A DNA stretch of 64,000 nucleotides from contig CANJNI010000021.1 in NCBI GenBank assembly GCA_947475995.1, positions 1 to 64,000 on the forward strand, given 5' to 3'. Below are positions 45,715-55,714 of this stretch, piece by piece (positions within the stretch are counted from its first letter, which is position 1; the number at the start of each line of letters is the position of its first letter). This DNA is from Beijerinckiaceae bacterium. Lineage in GTDB: Bacteria; Pseudomonadota; Alphaproteobacteria; Rhizobiales; Beijerinckiaceae. The notes under the pieces are model-generated. The model was not told where the DNA came from. It made no database searches and was given only the letters and a program-made list of their open reading frames with translations. Position numbers and translations under genes: made by a program.

Positions 45715-47202
45715 ATGGCGACCGGAAACATTCTAGTTGCCGATGACGACGCCGCCATCCGGACCGTTTTGAGTCAGGCGCTGTCGCGCGCCGGATACGA
45801 GGTTAGGGTCACCGGAAATGCCGCAACGCTCTGGCGCTGGGTGCAGGCGGGCGAGGGAGACCTGATCATCACCGACGTGGTGATGCCGGGCGAGAACGCC
45901 TTCGATCTCCTGCCGCGCATCAAGAAGCTGCGTCCCGACCTGCCGATCATCGTGATGAGCGCCCAGAATACGTTCATGACGGCCATCAAGGCGTCCGAGC
46001 GGGGCGCCTACGACTACCTGCCCAAGCCCTTCGACCTGAAGGACCTCGTGTCCATCGTCGGCCGCGCGATGAGCGAGCCGCGCAATCGCGCGCCGCGCGA
46101 AATCACCGAGGAACTCGAAGGCATGCCGCTTGTCGGGCGCTCCCCGGCGATGCAGGAAATCTATCGCACCCTCGCCCGCCTGATGCAGACCGACCTAACG
46201 GTGATGATCAGCGGCGAGTCCGGCACCGGCAAAGAATTGGTGGCGCGCGCGCTGCACGATTACGGCAAGCGCCGCTCCGGGCCGTTCGTGGCCATCAACA
46301 TGGCGGCGATCCCGCGCGACCTGATTGAAAGCGAATTGTTCGGCCATGAGAAGGGGGCCTTCACGGGCGCCAATTCCCGCTCGGCCGGCCGGTTCGAGCA
46401 GGCTGAAGGCGGTACGCTGTTCCTCGACGAAATCGGCGACATGCCGATGGAGGCGCAGACGCGCCTGCTGCGCGTGTTGCAGCAGGGCGAATATACGACG
46501 GTGGGCGGTCGTTCGCCGATCAAGACGAATGTCCGCATCGTGGCGGCCACCAACAAGGACTTGCGGATACTGATCCAGCAGGGCCTGTTCCGCGAAGACC
46601 TGTTCTTCCGCCTCAACGTGGTGCCGATCCGGCTTCCGCCGCTGCGTGAACGGTCCGAAGACGTGCCGGACCTCGTGCGCCACTTCTTCAAGATTGCGGC
46701 CTCGGAAGGCCTGCCGCAAAAGCACATGGATACGGCAGCCCTGGAGCGCATGAAGCGCTATCGCTGGCCCGGCAACATCCGCGAACTGGAAAACCTGACG
46801 CGGCGGCTCGCGGCGCTCTATCCGCAGGAGATCATCAACGACCAACTGGTTGAAGTCGAACTCGGAGCGGAATTTCCGACCTTGCCGACGCCGCGACCCG
46901 CAAGCTCGCGATCCGAGAACGGGGCCGGGTCCGGCGGCGCGGAGCATGAAGACCATGACACGCTGTCGCTGGCGGTCGAGCATCACCTCGGCGCCATGTT
47001 CAAGGAATATGGCGAGCAGCTTCCACCGCCCGGTCTTTATCATCGTGTGCTTCGAGAGATCGAATATCCGCTGATTTCGGCGGCGCTCGCCGCCACGCGC
47101 GGTAACCAGATCCGTGCTGCCGAACTCCTCGGACTCAACCGGAATACGCTCCGCAAGAAAGTGCGCGATCTCGATATCCGGCTGTTGCGGTCGCCCCGAT
47201 AG
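45715..47202 (+). CDS. ntrC: NtrC (GlnG), sigma-54-dependent nitrogen response regulator
   Basis: 495 residues. Receiver domain 1-120 with phosphoacceptor Asp54 ([13 protein letters not shown]), AAA+ domain about 140-380 with Walker [16 protein letters not shown], the sigma-54 contact loop [17 protein letters not shown], Walker [14 protein letters not shown] and the R-finger region, then a variable linker (380-420) and a Fis-type helix-turn-helix ([34 protein letters not shown]). It activates nitrogen-scavenging genes under nitrogen limitation. Confidence 0.97.
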   Translation: MATGNILVADDDAAIRTVLSQALSRAGYEVRVTGNAATLWRWVQAGEGDLIITDVVMPGENAFDLLPRIKKLRPDLPIIVMSAQNTFMTAIKASERGAYDYLPKPFDLKDLVSIVGRAMSEPRNRAPREITEELEGMPLVGRSPAMQEIYRTLARLMQTDLTVMISGESGTGKELVARALHDYGKRRSGPFVAINMAAIPRDLIESELFGHEKGAFTGANSRSAGRFEQAEGGTLFLDEIGDMPMEAQTRLLRVLQQGEYTTVGGRSPIKTNVRIVAATNKDLRILIQQGLFREDLFFRLNVVPIRLPPLRERSEDVPDLVRHFFKIAASEGLPQKHMDTAALERMKRYRWPGNIRELENLTRRLAALYPQEIINDQLVEVELGAEFPTLPTPRPASSRSENGAGSGGAEHEDHDTLSLAVEHHLGAMFKEYGEQLPPPGLYHRVLREIEYPLISAALAATRGNQIRAAELLGLNRNTLRKKVRDLDIRLLRSPR

Positions 47203-47360
47203 GTGTGGACTGCGGAGCGGCAGTCGGAAAAATGTCGTAATTCGGCAACACCGTTGCTTTGCGGCAACGGATAAGGCATGACCTCGCTATGCTCCCGGAT
47301 GCCGCGTCGGCGAGAGGCCGACAGGTTCGCCGGAGTCCGTCGCGGAATGTTGCCAGTCGT

Positions 47361-49625
47361 ATGACCGCCACCGAAAGCTCCGAGCTGACCGTCGGTCCGC
47401 CTCAGACGCGCACCCGGAGATGGGCGCGGCGTCTGGGACCCTATCTGGTTTCGCTGGCCGTCCTGTCTGCCGTCGTCACCTTGATGGTGCTTGGCGACTT
47501 CACGCCGATCTCGCCCAACAACACAGTGGTCCTGACGCTGTTCGGGACGAACCTGTTTCTGATCGTGTGTCTCGTCATCCTGCTGGTCTTCGAGATATGG
47601 AGCCTGCTGGCGGATCTGCGGGCGCGGGAAGCGGGCGCGCGGCTGCACATCCGGATTGTCGGGCTGTTCTCCATCGTGGCGGCTGTGCCGGCGGTCCTGA
47701 TCGCCATCACCGGCACGCTCACACTGGAGCGTTCGCTCAACCCCGCGATCATGCAGGACCTGCGCGGGTTCATTCTGACGACGGCGGAAGCGGCGCGCAT
47801 TTTCCGCGAGGCGCAATGCCGTTCGCTGCTGCAGGAAGCCGAGCTCACGGCGTCCGATCTCGACCGCGTCCAGCCGACCTTCGTGTCGAACCGCGCGCTG
47901 TTCCATGATTATTTCGAAGCGCGCGCGAAAATTCTGGGCTTCACGGCGGCCGCCGTCATGCGCCGCAACGGCGACGTGATCGAGCGCGTCTACAATGACC
48001 CGAACTCGCGCATCGTCACGCCGGAACAAACCGATTTCGACGATGCGGCCAGGAACGAACCGCTGTGCCTCATTCTCGACGAAGGCCGGACTTTCGTGGC
48101 CCTTCGCCAGATGCGCGCCTTCGACCAGACGTACGTCTATGCGTCGCGTCCGATCGATCCGTTCGCGCTGGAGTTTCCCAAGCAGGCGAACAGCCTGATC
48201 GAATTGTACGACGCCTTCGACTCGCATCGCGTCAATATCATCGTCGCCTTCGCGGTGATGTTCGCGCTGATCGCGGTGGTGATGCTCCTGTCGGCGAGCT
48301 GGCTTGGAATTTCATTCGCCAATCGTCTGGTCACGCCGATCCGGCGACTGATTTCGGCGACCGATCAGGTCTCGTCCGGCAACCTGCTCGTGCAGGTTCC
48401 GGTGAAGCGTTCGGAGGGCGACCTCGCGCATCTGGGCGAAACGTTCAACAAGATGACCTCCGAGTTGCGGCTTCAGCAGAACCGGCTGATGGCTGCCAGC
48501 CGCCTCAATGACGAGCGGCGCATTTTCACCGAGGCCGTTCTGTCCGGAGTTCCGGCTGCGGTGATCGGAATCGATGGCGAGGCGCGCATCAGCGTTCTCA
48601 ACGCTTATGCGTTACGCCTTGTCGAGGGCGGCGGCGAAAGCGCCGAAGCCGTGATCGGCAAGCCGGTGACGACAGCCTTCCCGGAACTCGGTAACATTCT
48701 CGAGGAAGCGCACGAGGGAAACCAGCGCCTGTACCAGAGCCAGACCACGCTGCTGAGGCAGGGGCGCGAGCGGACGTTTAATGTGCGCGTCACCACCGAG
48801 CAGGGCGCGGCGTCAGTCGGCAGCCTCGTCATCACGCTCGACGACATTACCGATCTCGTCTCGGCGCAACGCACGGCCGCCTGGGCCGACGTGGCGCGCC
48901 GCATCGCGCACGAGATCAAGAATCCCCTGACGCCGATCCAGCTTTCCGCAGAACGCCTCAAGCGCAAGTACGGACGCACGATCACGCAGGACCGCGAGAT
49001 CTTCGACCAGTGCACGGATACGATTGTCCGGCAGGTGGACGACATCAAGCGTATGGTGGACGAGTTCTCCTCCTTTGCGCGCATGCCGAAGGCGACTCCG
49101 GTCGAGGACGATCTTTCGGCCTGCGTAAGGCAGGTCCTGTTCCTGATGCGCGTCGGTCATCAGGACATCAGTTTCGAGGATCATTTTCCCGAGGAGACCG
49201 TTACGGCTGTGTTCGACCGGCGGCTTCTTTCGCAGGCGCTCACCAATGTCATCAAGAACGCCACCGAGGGCATTTCGGCGCTCGGCGACAATCCCGGACG
49301 CGCGCCCCAGATCGACGTCTATCTGTCGGTGGACGAGAACGATATGGTGTCCATCGACGTGGTGGATAACGGCAAGGGTTTTCCGACGGAAAACCGCCAG
49401 CGCCTGCTGGAGCCGTACATGACCACGCGCGCCGAAGGAACGGGGCTTGGCCTTCCCATCGTGGCCAAGATTCTGGAAGATCACGGTGGGGGCATCGAGT
49501 TGCTCGACGCGCCGGAGGGGCAGGGCGCGCGGGTGTATATGTATTTTCCGAGACACAGGCAAAGCGACGACAAGACGGCTGTTGGAGAGCAGACGCCTTC
49601 GTCCCGCATTGTTCCGTCCAGATAG
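47361..49625 (+). CDS. ntrY: NtrY, membrane sensor kinase
   Basis: 754 residues from ATG 47361. Three N-terminal membrane helices plus one before a HAMP domain (GISFANRLVTPIRRLISATD), with a periplasmic or extracytoplasmic loop between; a PAS domain (EAVLSGVPAAVIGIDGEARI), phosphoacceptor block [20 protein letters not shown] with His517, and ATPase core (NVIKNATEGISALGD, VDNGKGFPTENRQRLLEPYM, GTGLGLPIVAKILEDHGGG). It pairs with NtrX and responds to nitrogen or redox cues in alphaproteobacteria. The start is uncertain: in-frame ATG 47289 and TTG 47259 would extend it by 24-34 residues. The 158-bp gap after ntrC may carry its own promoter. Confidence 0.94.
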   Translation: MTATESSELTVGPPQTRTRRWARRLGPYLVSLAVLSAVVTLMVLGDFTPISPNNTVVLTLFGTNLFLIVCLVILLVFEIWSLLADLRAREAGARLHIRIVGLFSIVAAVPAVLIAITGTLTLERSLNPAIMQDLRGFILTTAEAARIFREAQCRSLLQEAELTASDLDRVQPTFVSNRALFHDYFEARAKILGFTAAAVMRRNGDVIERVYNDPNSRIVTPEQTDFDDAARNEPLCLILDEGRTFVALRQMRAFDQTYVYASRPIDPFALEFPKQANSLIELYDAFDSHRVNIIVAFAVMFALIAVVMLLSASWLGISFANRLVTPIRRLISATDQVSSGNLLVQVPVKRSEGDLAHLGETFNKMTSELRLQQNRLMAASRLNDERRIFTEAVLSGVPAAVIGIDGEARISVLNAYALRLVEGGGESAEAVIGKPVTTAFPELGNILEEAHEGNQRLYQSQTTLLRQGRERTFNVRVTTEQGAASVGSLVITLDDITDLVSAQRTAAWADVARRIAHEIKNPLTPIQLSAERLKRKYGRTITQDREIFDQCTDTIVRQVDDIKRMVDEFSSFARMPKATPVEDDLSACVRQVLFLMRVGHQDISFEDHFPEETVTAVFDRRLLSQALTNVIKNATEGISALGDNPGRAPQIDVYLSVDENDMVSIDVVDNGKGFPTENRQRLLEPYMTTRAEGTGLGLPIVAKILEDHGGGIELLDAPEGQGARVYMYFPRHRQSDDKTAVGEQTPSSRIVPSR

Positions 49626-49640
49626 AGGGTCCCTGCAAGA

Positions 49641-51017
49641 ATGGCGAGCGACATCCTAGTTGTCGACGACGAGGCGGATATCCGGGACATCGTGTCCGGC
49701 ATTCTCTCCGACGAAGGGCACGGCACGCGCACGGCCAAGAACTCCGACGAGGCGCTGGCCGCCATCGAAGCGCGCCGGCCGCATCTGGTGTTTCTGGATA
49801 TCTGGCTGCAGGGCTCGCGTCTCGATGGCCTGCAACTGCTCAAGGTCGTGAAGGAGCAGAATCCCCAGCTGCCGGTCGTGATGATCTCCGGTCACGGCAA
49901 TGTCGAGACGGCCGTATCGGCGATCAAGCTGGGCGCTTACGACTTCATCGAGAAGCCCTTCAAGGCCGACCGGCTGGTGCTGGTGGCGGATCGCGCGCTG
50001 GAAGCGTCGCGGCTGAAGCGTGAACTGACCGATCTCAAGACCCGCGCAGGCGCGACGACCCGCATCGTCGGCAAGTCGAGCATCATCAACCAGCTTCGAC
50101 AGGTGATCGAGCGCGTGGCCCCGGCCAATTCGCGCATTCTCATCACAGGCCCTTCGGGATGCGGCAAGGAGCTCGCGGCGCGCGCCATCCATGAGGCGTC
50201 GAACCGCGCATCCGGTCCGTTCGTGGTCATCAATGCGGCGACCATCACGCCGGATTCGATGGAGACAAAACTCTTCGGCGTCGAGGCTGGCGATGGACGC
50301 CCGCGCAAGATCGGCGCGCTGGAAGAAGCGCATGGCGGGACGCTCTACATTGACGAAGTCGGCGACATGCCGCGCGAGACGCAAGGCAAAATCCTGCGTG
50401 TGCTGGTCGACCAGAATTTTCAGCGCGTCGGCGGTTCAGCGCGCGTGACGGTCGATGTGCGCATCATCTCATCCAGCAGCAAGGACCTGACGACGGCGAT
50501 TCAGGACAGCACGTTCCGCGAGGATCTGTTTCACCGCCTTGCCGTGGTGCCGGTGCGGGTGCCGTCTCTGGCCGAGCGGCGCGAGGATATCCCGGCGCTC
50601 ATCGAATATTTCATGGATCATGTGTCGGCCACGAGCGGCATGGCGCGGCGCGCCATCGGGACAGACGCCATGGCGATCCTGCAATCGCACGACTGGCCCG
50701 GCAATATCCGCCAGCTTCGCAACAATGTGGAGCGGCTGATGATCCTCTCGACGGGCGATCCGGACGCGGAGATTTCGCCCGAAATGTTGCCCTCGGAAAT
50801 AGGCGCGCTTGTGCCCTCGACGCCGTCGGGGTCCGGCGGCGAGAAGCTGATGAGCCTGCCGCTGCGCGAGGCGCGCGAGGTGTTCGAGCGCGAATATCTG
50901 ATCGCCCAGATCAACCGGTTCGGCGGCAATATCTCGCGCACCGCCGAATTCATCGGGATGGAACGATCGGCCCTTCACCGGAAGCTGAAGTCGCTGGCGA
51001 TCGACTCGCGCGACTGA
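49641..51017 (+). CDS. ntrX: NtrX, response regulator lacking the GAFTGA loop
   Basis: 458 residues. Receiver domain with Asp53 (LVFLDIWLQGSRLDG), AAA+ domain with Walker A GPSGCGKELAARAIHEAS and Walker B GGTLYIDEVGDMPRE, and a C-terminal Fis-type helix-turn-helix (INRFGGNISRTAEFIGMERS). Where NtrC has the sigma-54 contact loop, NtrX reads METKLFGVEAGDGRPRKIGA, so the GAFTGA sequence is missing. This is known for NtrX of several alphaproteobacteria, which act at sigma-70 promoters or as repressors instead. It starts 15 bp after ntrY. Confidence 0.95.
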   Translation: MASDILVVDDEADIRDIVSGILSDEGHGTRTAKNSDEALAAIEARRPHLVFLDIWLQGSRLDGLQLLKVVKEQNPQLPVVMISGHGNVETAVSAIKLGAYDFIEKPFKADRLVLVADRALEASRLKRELTDLKTRAGATTRIVGKSSIINQLRQVIERVAPANSRILITGPSGCGKELAARAIHEASNRASGPFVVINAATITPDSMETKLFGVEAGDGRPRKIGALEEAHGGTLYIDEVGDMPRETQGKILRVLVDQNFQRVGGSARVTVDVRIISSSSKDLTTAIQDSTFREDLFHRLAVVPVRVPSLAERREDIPALIEYFMDHVSATSGMARRAIGTDAMAILQSHDWPGNIRQLRNNVERLMILSTGDPDAEISPEMLPSEIGALVPSTPSGSGGEKLMSLPLREAREVFEREYLIAQINRFGGNISRTAEFIGMERSALHRKLKSLAIDSRD

Positions 51018-51019
51018 CG

Positions 51020-51847
51020 TCACGCTGCCGGTGTGAGCAGCACCGGCGCCTCGCGGCATCCTTCTGCGGCGTCATTGGGCGCAAGCGCATCGTTCCAGCG
51101 CTTGCCCACGAAGCGTTGGCATGTCACGCCATCCGACAGTTCCGACGAAAGCCAGACGGCCATGCGATCCATCGAGGTGACCGGAATGTCGCCGCCGGGC
51201 CGTGACGCGGGACCCTCGCGCGGATCATCCTCCGATTGAACGCGCCCGCCGGGCAACAGCGTGTTGGCCGTCACGCCCGTTCCGGCGAGATCCTGCGCCC
51301 AGATGATCGTCGCCGCATCTATGGCGGCCTTTGTGACCCCGTAGGGCGAATTCTTTCCTCGCTGCATCGTGTCGATGCTGGTCGTGATGTTGACGATCCG
51401 CCCCCATCCGCGCGCAATCATGTGCGGAGCGACCACGCGGGTCAGCGTGAACATCCCGTTGATGTTCACCTCCACGGCTCCCGACCAGAGCTTCGGATCC
51501 GATTCCCAGAAGCGTTGATGGAAGGCATCCTTCGGGATTCCCGGACCGCGCTGCATGCGACGTGCATTGTTGATGAGCACATCGACATGCCCGAAGACAC
51601 GGATCGTCTCCGCGAGAATGCGGTCGCAATCATTTGGATTGGTGATATCGCCCGCCACGACATGCGCGCGATCCTCGCCGCAGGTCGCGGCAATCTCGCG
51701 CGCCACGTCCTCGAGCGGCGCCGTCTGCGGAGCAGTCAGCACCACCCGCGCTCCGGCGCGCGCAAGCGCGATCGCCATGGATTTCCCCAGACCTCGACTG
51801 GCGCCGGTCACTATTCCGATCTTGTCGTCCAATTTGATTTCGGTCAT
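51020..51847 (-). CDS. Short-chain dehydrogenase/reductase
   Basis: 275 residues. Rossmann-fold SDR: cofactor motif VTGASRGLGKSMAIALARAG (TGxxxGxG), VAGDITNPNDCDR, LINNARRMQRG (NNAG variant NNAR), and the catalytic YGVTKAAIDAATI (Tyr-xxx-Lys). The C-terminal 60 residues are longer than usual and end ALAPNDAAEGCREAPVLLTP. The substrate is unknown. It replaces the D-amino-acid transaminase or trkA genes often seen between ntrX and hfq in relatives, and it runs against the flow of the operon, so it looks like a local insertion. ATG 51847 is preferred over an in-frame ATG 18 codons upstream. Confidence 0.85.
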   Translation of the reverse strand: MTEIKLDDKIGIVTGASRGLGKSMAIALARAGARVVLTAPQTAPLEDVAREIAATCGEDRAHVVAGDITNPNDCDRILAETIRVFGHVDVLINNARRMQRGPGIPKDAFHQRFWESDPKLWSGAVEVNINGMFTLTRVVAPHMIARGWGRIVNITTSIDTMQRGKNSPYGVTKAAIDAATIIWAQDLAGTGVTANTLLPGGRVQSEDDPREGPASRPGGDIPVTSMDRMAVWLSSELSDGVTCQRFVGKRWNDALAPNDAAEGCREAPVLLTPAA

Positions 51848-52102
51848 GTCGTTGAGCGCCCCTTGCTTCAAAAGGATCGAAGCGGCGCGGGCAGGAGTCA
51901 AGTTGCGGGCTTGTGTGTGACGTCCCGGGACTTTTCGGCAAGCACGGCGGTTTGCTTGGCCTGCGCCTTGCGAGAAACTTTCCCGTCCCTATGTCATGAA
52001 GGAATGACGAAACGGGTGGTATGCGACGAGCGGTTAGCCTAAACCCGGCCAGCCTATCGCCGATGGCAAGAAAAACTCAAAAGCAGAAGAAGGACTTAAA
52101 AA

Positions 52103-52357
52103 ATGGCGGCTGAACGCACCCAGAACCTCCAGGACGCGTTCCTCAACTATGTGCGGAAACAGAAGGTTCCGCTGACGATATTCCTCGTCAATGGCGTCAA
52201 ATTGCAGGGCGTTGTGACCTGGTTTGACAATTTCTGCGTGCTTTTGCGTCGGGACGGGCATTCGCAGCTCGTCTACAAGCACGCCATTTCGACCATCATG
52301 CCGGGCGCTCCGATCCAGATGTTCGAGCCCGTCGATGAGCCCGGCGACAGTCCTTGA
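52103..52357 (+). CDS. hfq: RNA chaperone Hfq
   Basis: 84 residues. Sm-like hexameric RNA chaperone for small RNA regulation. Sm1 region [20 protein letters not shown], Sm2 motif [11 protein letters not shown]-terminal [13 protein letters not shown]. The 255-bp region upstream between the SDR gene and hfq contains an AT-rich leader (aaaaactcaaaagcagaaga) with an AGAAGGA ribosome binding site at about 52087-52093 and must hold the hfq promoter; nothing else was seen in it. Confidence 0.98.
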   Translation: MAAERTQNLQDAFLNYVRKQKVPLTIFLVNGVKLQGVVTWFDNFCVLLRRDGHSQLVYKHAISTIMPGAPIQMFEPVDEPGDSP

Positions 52358-53790
52358 GTCGTCGCCGCAGGACCGGGGAGGGGACTGACGAAGTCCCTTC
52401 CGCTCATACGGAGCCGGTTGAAAAGGAAATCAGGCACACCACTCACGCGCTTGTGATCGGCCCCTACCTCAAGGAATCGGCGGCCGAGCGGAAAACCGGC
52501 GGGCCTGTCCCGGCGGCGCGCTCTCCGGCTGCTCGGCTTGACGAGGCGGTTGGACTGGCCGCCGCCATTGATCTGGAAATTGTCGGCGCGGACACCGTCA
52601 GCCTCTCGCAGATTCGGCCCGCGACCTATATCGGCACCGGCAAGGCCGAGGAAATCGCCGCGCGCGTGAAAGAAAACGCAGTCGATCTCGTCATGATGGA
52701 CTGCGCGCTTTCCCCCGTGCAGCAGCGCAATCTCGAAAAGGAATTCGGCGCGAAGGTCATCGACCGCACCGGCCTCATTCTCGAAATCTTCGGCCGGCGC
52801 GCCCGCACCCGCGAGGGTTCGTTGCAGGTCGAGCTCGCGCATCTGGCCTATCAGCGCTCGCGCCTTGTGAGGTCATGGACCCACCTTGAGCGGCAGCGCG
52901 GCGGCTTCGGCTTTCTGGGCGGCCCGGGCGAAACGCAGATCGAGACCGACCGGCGCCTCATTCAGGAGCGCATCACACGGATCGAGCAGGAGCTCGAGGG
53001 CGTGAAGAAGACGCGCGGCCTGCATCGCAAGAGTCGGCGCGACGTGCCCTATCCGATCGTGGCGCTCGTCGGCTATACGAACGCCGGCAAGTCGACGCTG
53101 TTCAACCGGCTCACAAAGGCCGAAGTGCTCGCCAAGGACATGCTGTTCGCCACGCTCGATCCGACGTTGCGGGCGATCAAGCTTCCGCACGGCGCGCGCG
53201 CCATGCTGTCGGACACCGTCGGGTTTATCTCCGATCTTCCGACCATGCTGGTCAGCGCCTTCCGGGCCACGCTGGAAGAAGTCATGGAAGCGGACGTCGT
53301 GCTGCATGTTCGCGACATTGCGCATGACGACACAGAGGCGCAGGGCGAAGACGTGCGGGGAATCCTGCGCGATCTAGGGATCGATCCGGACAATCACATC
53401 CGGCTTGTCGAAGTCTGGAACAAGCTCGATCTGCTCGATGAACATGCACGCGAGAAGCTGCTCAACACGGCGCACTTGCGCCAGCCGGATGCGCAGCCTT
53501 TCGTGATCTCCGCCATCACGGGCGAAGGGATCGACGTGCTGCTGGAAGGAATCGAGAAGCGGCTTGCGGTCGGACGCTCGGAGCTTGCGGTGACAATCCC
53601 GGCCGAGGACGGGCAGGGGCTTCACTGGCTTTACGAGAACGCCGAAATCCTGTCCCGCAAGACCGGCAAGACCGGCGACGCCAAACTGGTGATCCGCGTT
53701 GCGCCGGAGAAGCTGGCGCAGCTTCAAAGGCATTTCCCTGACGCGAAGGCGCCGGTCGAAAAAAAGCCTCGCAGCCGCAAGCCCAAGTGA
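52354..53790 (+). CDS. hflX: GTPase HflX
   Basis: 478 residues. Ribosome-associated GTPase that splits stalled ribosomes. N-terminal HflX domain with [51 protein letters not shown], then the G domain: [17 protein letters not shown] (G1), [17 protein letters not shown] (G3), NKLDLLD (G4), VISAITGEG (G5). The start is TTG 52354, overlapping the hfq stop (TTGA), the conserved hfq-hflX coupling. The first 45 residues form a polar extension. Confidence 0.95.
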   Translation: MSRRRRTGEGTDEVPSAHTEPVEKEIRHTTHALVIGPYLKESAAERKTGGPVPAARSPAARLDEAVGLAAAIDLEIVGADTVSLSQIRPATYIGTGKAEEIAARVKENAVDLVMMDCALSPVQQRNLEKEFGAKVIDRTGLILEIFGRRARTREGSLQVELAHLAYQRSRLVRSWTHLERQRGGFGFLGGPGETQIETDRRLIQERITRIEQELEGVKKTRGLHRKSRRDVPYPIVALVGYTNAGKSTLFNRLTKAEVLAKDMLFATLDPTLRAIKLPHGARAMLSDTVGFISDLPTMLVSAFRATLEEVMEADVVLHVRDIAHDDTEAQGEDVRGILRDLGIDPDNHIRLVEVWNKLDLLDEHAREKLLNTAHLRQPDAQPFVISAITGEGIDVLLEGIEKRLAVGRSELAVTIPAEDGQGLHWLYENAEILSRKTGKTGDAKLVIRVAPEKLAQLQRHFPDAKAPVEKKPRSRKPK

Positions 53791-53811
53791 ATTATCGGGA
53801 AGCCAGTTGAA

Positions 53812-54636
53812 TTATCGGGCGACGCTTTTCGCGTCGTTCCAGAGCGCATCCATCTCTTCGAGGCTTGCTGCATCGAGGCTGCGACCGCGCGCCTTTAATT
53901 GATCCTCGATATACGCGAATCGTTGCATGAACTTTTCATTGGTTCCGCGCACGGCGGATTCAGGATCAACGTCCGTATGACGAGCCAGATTGACGACCGC
54001 GAATAGAAGGTCGCCGATCTCGTCCTTGATGGCCGCCTGTTCGCCGCGCTCCAGCGCTTCCTCTATTTCCGCCGTCTCCTCGCGAATCTTCTTCAGCACC
54101 ATGCGGGCGTCGTTCCAGTCGAAGCCGACCGTCGAGGCTTTCTGCTGAAGCTTCATGGCGCGAGTCAGACCGGGCAGGGCTGTCGGAACGGAGTCGAGCA
54201 GCCTCACGGGCGAGTCGTCAGGCAGCCCTTGCGCGGCCCGTGCTTGCCTGCGTTCGGCCTTCTCCTGAGCCTTGATCTCCGCCCAGATGCGATTGACCTC
54301 TGACTCCGGCAATTTGCCCGCATCGCCGAAGACATGCGGATGGCGGCGGATCATCTTGGTGGTTATGGCCAGCACCACATCGCCGAAATCGAATGCGCCC
54401 TGTTCCTCGGCCATCCGGGAATGGAACACGACCTGCAAAAGGAGGTCGCCCAGTTCATCCTTCAGATCGACGAGATCGGCGCGCTCGATGGCGTCCGCGA
54501 CCTCATAGGCTTCCTCGATCGTGAAACTGACGATGGAGGCGAAATCCTGCCGCAGGTCCCAGGGGCATCCGGTGACGGGCGTGCGGAGCGCCGCCATGAC
54601 GCGCAGAAAATCTTCGATCTTGCGGGAAGGTTTCAT
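53812..54636 (-). CDS. mazG: MazG, nucleoside triphosphate pyrophosphohydrolase
   Basis: 274 residues. All-alpha NTP pyrophosphatase with two MazG modules. Module 1: CPWDLRQDFASIVSFTIEEA, YEVADAIE, LKDELGDLLLQVVFHSRMAE. Module 2: IREETAEIEEALERGEQAAI, KDEIGDLLFAVVNLARHTDV. The EExxE...ExxD metal-binding patterns are present in both. It removes non-canonical or excess NTPs. It runs convergent to hflX with 21 bp between the stops, another conserved neighbourhood. Confidence 0.95.
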   Translation of the reverse strand: MKPSRKIEDFLRVMAALRTPVTGCPWDLRQDFASIVSFTIEEAYEVADAIERADLVDLKDELGDLLLQVVFHSRMAEEQGAFDFGDVVLAITTKMIRRHPHVFGDAGKLPESEVNRIWAEIKAQEKAERRQARAAQGLPDDSPVRLLDSVPTALPGLTRAMKLQQKASTVGFDWNDARMVLKKIREETAEIEEALERGEQAAIKDEIGDLLFAVVNLARHTDVDPESAVRGTNEKFMQRFAYIEDQLKARGRSLDAASLEEMDALWNDAKSVAR

Positions 54637-54673
54637 GGCAACCGGCGGGCAGGGATTATCGGATCAGTCTATC

Positions 54674-54711
54674 AAAACAAAACGGGCGCCGTTCGAAAAC
54701 GACGCCCGTTT
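54674..54711 (-). terminator. Terminator of the double cold-shock-domain gene
   Basis: Stem AAACGGGCG (54680-54688) with CGCCCGTTT (54703-54711), and an inner GTT/AAC pairing around loop cgaa. On the minus strand the stem is followed by TTGTTTTGAT, a T-rich tail. It lies 21 bp past the stop codon of the cold-shock gene and 38 bp before mazG. Confidence 0.75.
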
Positions 54712-54731
54712 CAGATGTTTTCGACAGTCGA

Positions 54732-55457
54732 TTACGCGAGCGCGATCGACAGGGCTTCGCGGCCCTTGGGGGTGTCGACGACCCGCATGGTCACGGCCTG
54801 GCCGTCGGCCAGATGCTGGATTCCGGCGGGACGCAGGGTCGAGATATGGACGAACACGTCCTTGCCGCCGTCGTTGCTGGCCACGAAACCGAAGCCCTTG
54901 GTTTCGTCGAACCATTTGACGGTTCCGGAGACCTCGGTTGCGGTCGCCGGATCCGGCGCGCGGCGCGGCGGACGGGAGTCGAAGTTGCGCGGGCCATCGA
55001 AATTGCGCGGACCATCGAAGCTGCGCGGGCTGTCGAACGAGCGTGGAGCGCGTTCGGGCGTCGCGGAAGACGTGTCGACTTCAAGCACGCGGGTCACTTG
55101 CGCGCCCTTCAATCCCTGGCCGACGAGGACCTTCAGCTTGGAGCCCGGAGGAACGGACTCGTAGCCGGCCGATTGCAGGGCGTTGATGTGCAGGAAGGCG
55201 TCGCCGGTACCGTTGGCGAGCTCCACAAAGCCGAAGCCCTTGTCGCCCTTGAACCACTTGACGGTCGCATCGACCGCTGCCGGCGAGGAGCCGCCCGCCG
55301 GGGGCGGTCCGCCGCCCGGCATGTCCATCGGGGCGCCAAAGCCGCCACGATCAAAACCCTGCCGGGGCGGACGCGCCGGCCGCGGCTCATACGGCATGGG
55401 GCCGTCATCATCGAAGCCCCGTTTGCGAGGGCCACGGAAATCCTTACCTTTGCTCAT
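54732..55457 (-). CDS. Double cold-shock-domain protein
   Basis: 241 residues. A Gly/Arg/Pro-rich N-terminus (1-60), cold-shock domain 1 (about 62-128; VKWFKGDKGFGFVEL, DAFLHINAL), a linker with RSFD/RNFDGP repeats (139-161), and cold-shock domain 2 (about 176-240; VKWFDETKGFGFVAS, KDVFVHISTL). Both carry RNP1 (KGFGFV) and RNP2-type (FVHI, FLHI) RNA-binding motifs. Two-domain CSD proteins are typical of alphaproteobacteria and bind single-stranded nucleic acid. The ATG is at 55457. The 257 bp upstream (55458-55714) contain no gene and may act as the long 5' leader usual for cold-shock mRNAs. Confidence 0.9.
   Translation of the reverse strand: MSKGKDFRGPRKRGFDDDGPMPYEPRPARPPRQGFDRGGFGAPMDMPGGGPPPAGGSSPAAVDATVKWFKGDKGFGFVELANGTGDAFLHINALQSAGYESVPPGSKLKVLVGQGLKGAQVTRVLEVDTSSATPERAPRSFDSPRSFDGPRNFDGPRNFDSRPPRRAPDPATATEVSGTVKWFDETKGFGFVASNDGGKDVFVHISTLRPAGIQHLADGQAVTMRVVDTPKGREALSIALA
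54979..55032. repeat. Three tandem 18-bp repeats inside the cold-shock gene linker
   Basis: Units start tcgaagttgcgcgggcca, tcgaaattgcgcggacca and tcgaagctgcgcgggctg, each 18 bp with a few changes. They encode the hexapeptide repeat (FDGPRN type) between the two cold-shock domains. Repeat number is likely to vary between strains. Confidence 0.8.
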
Positions 55458-55714
55458 GGTGCCTTGTAGTCTCCGCCGATCGCGGGCCAGCGACCTGCCG
55501 CCCCCCAGCCAAACGATACGAAAATAGCCACACGGGCGGGAGTTTCCACCCACCGTGGGATCCGGACCGTATCAAGACCGGATAGGGCCGCTGTCTGTTG
55601 AAATTCCATTCAGTCCTGCCGCGCCTGCTTTAGCATAGTAACACGCAAATACAACGCGCGCTACAGGTCCGGCCCAAGAATTGTCGCATTCGGTATGGCT
55701 GCGTTTTTGGCTTT

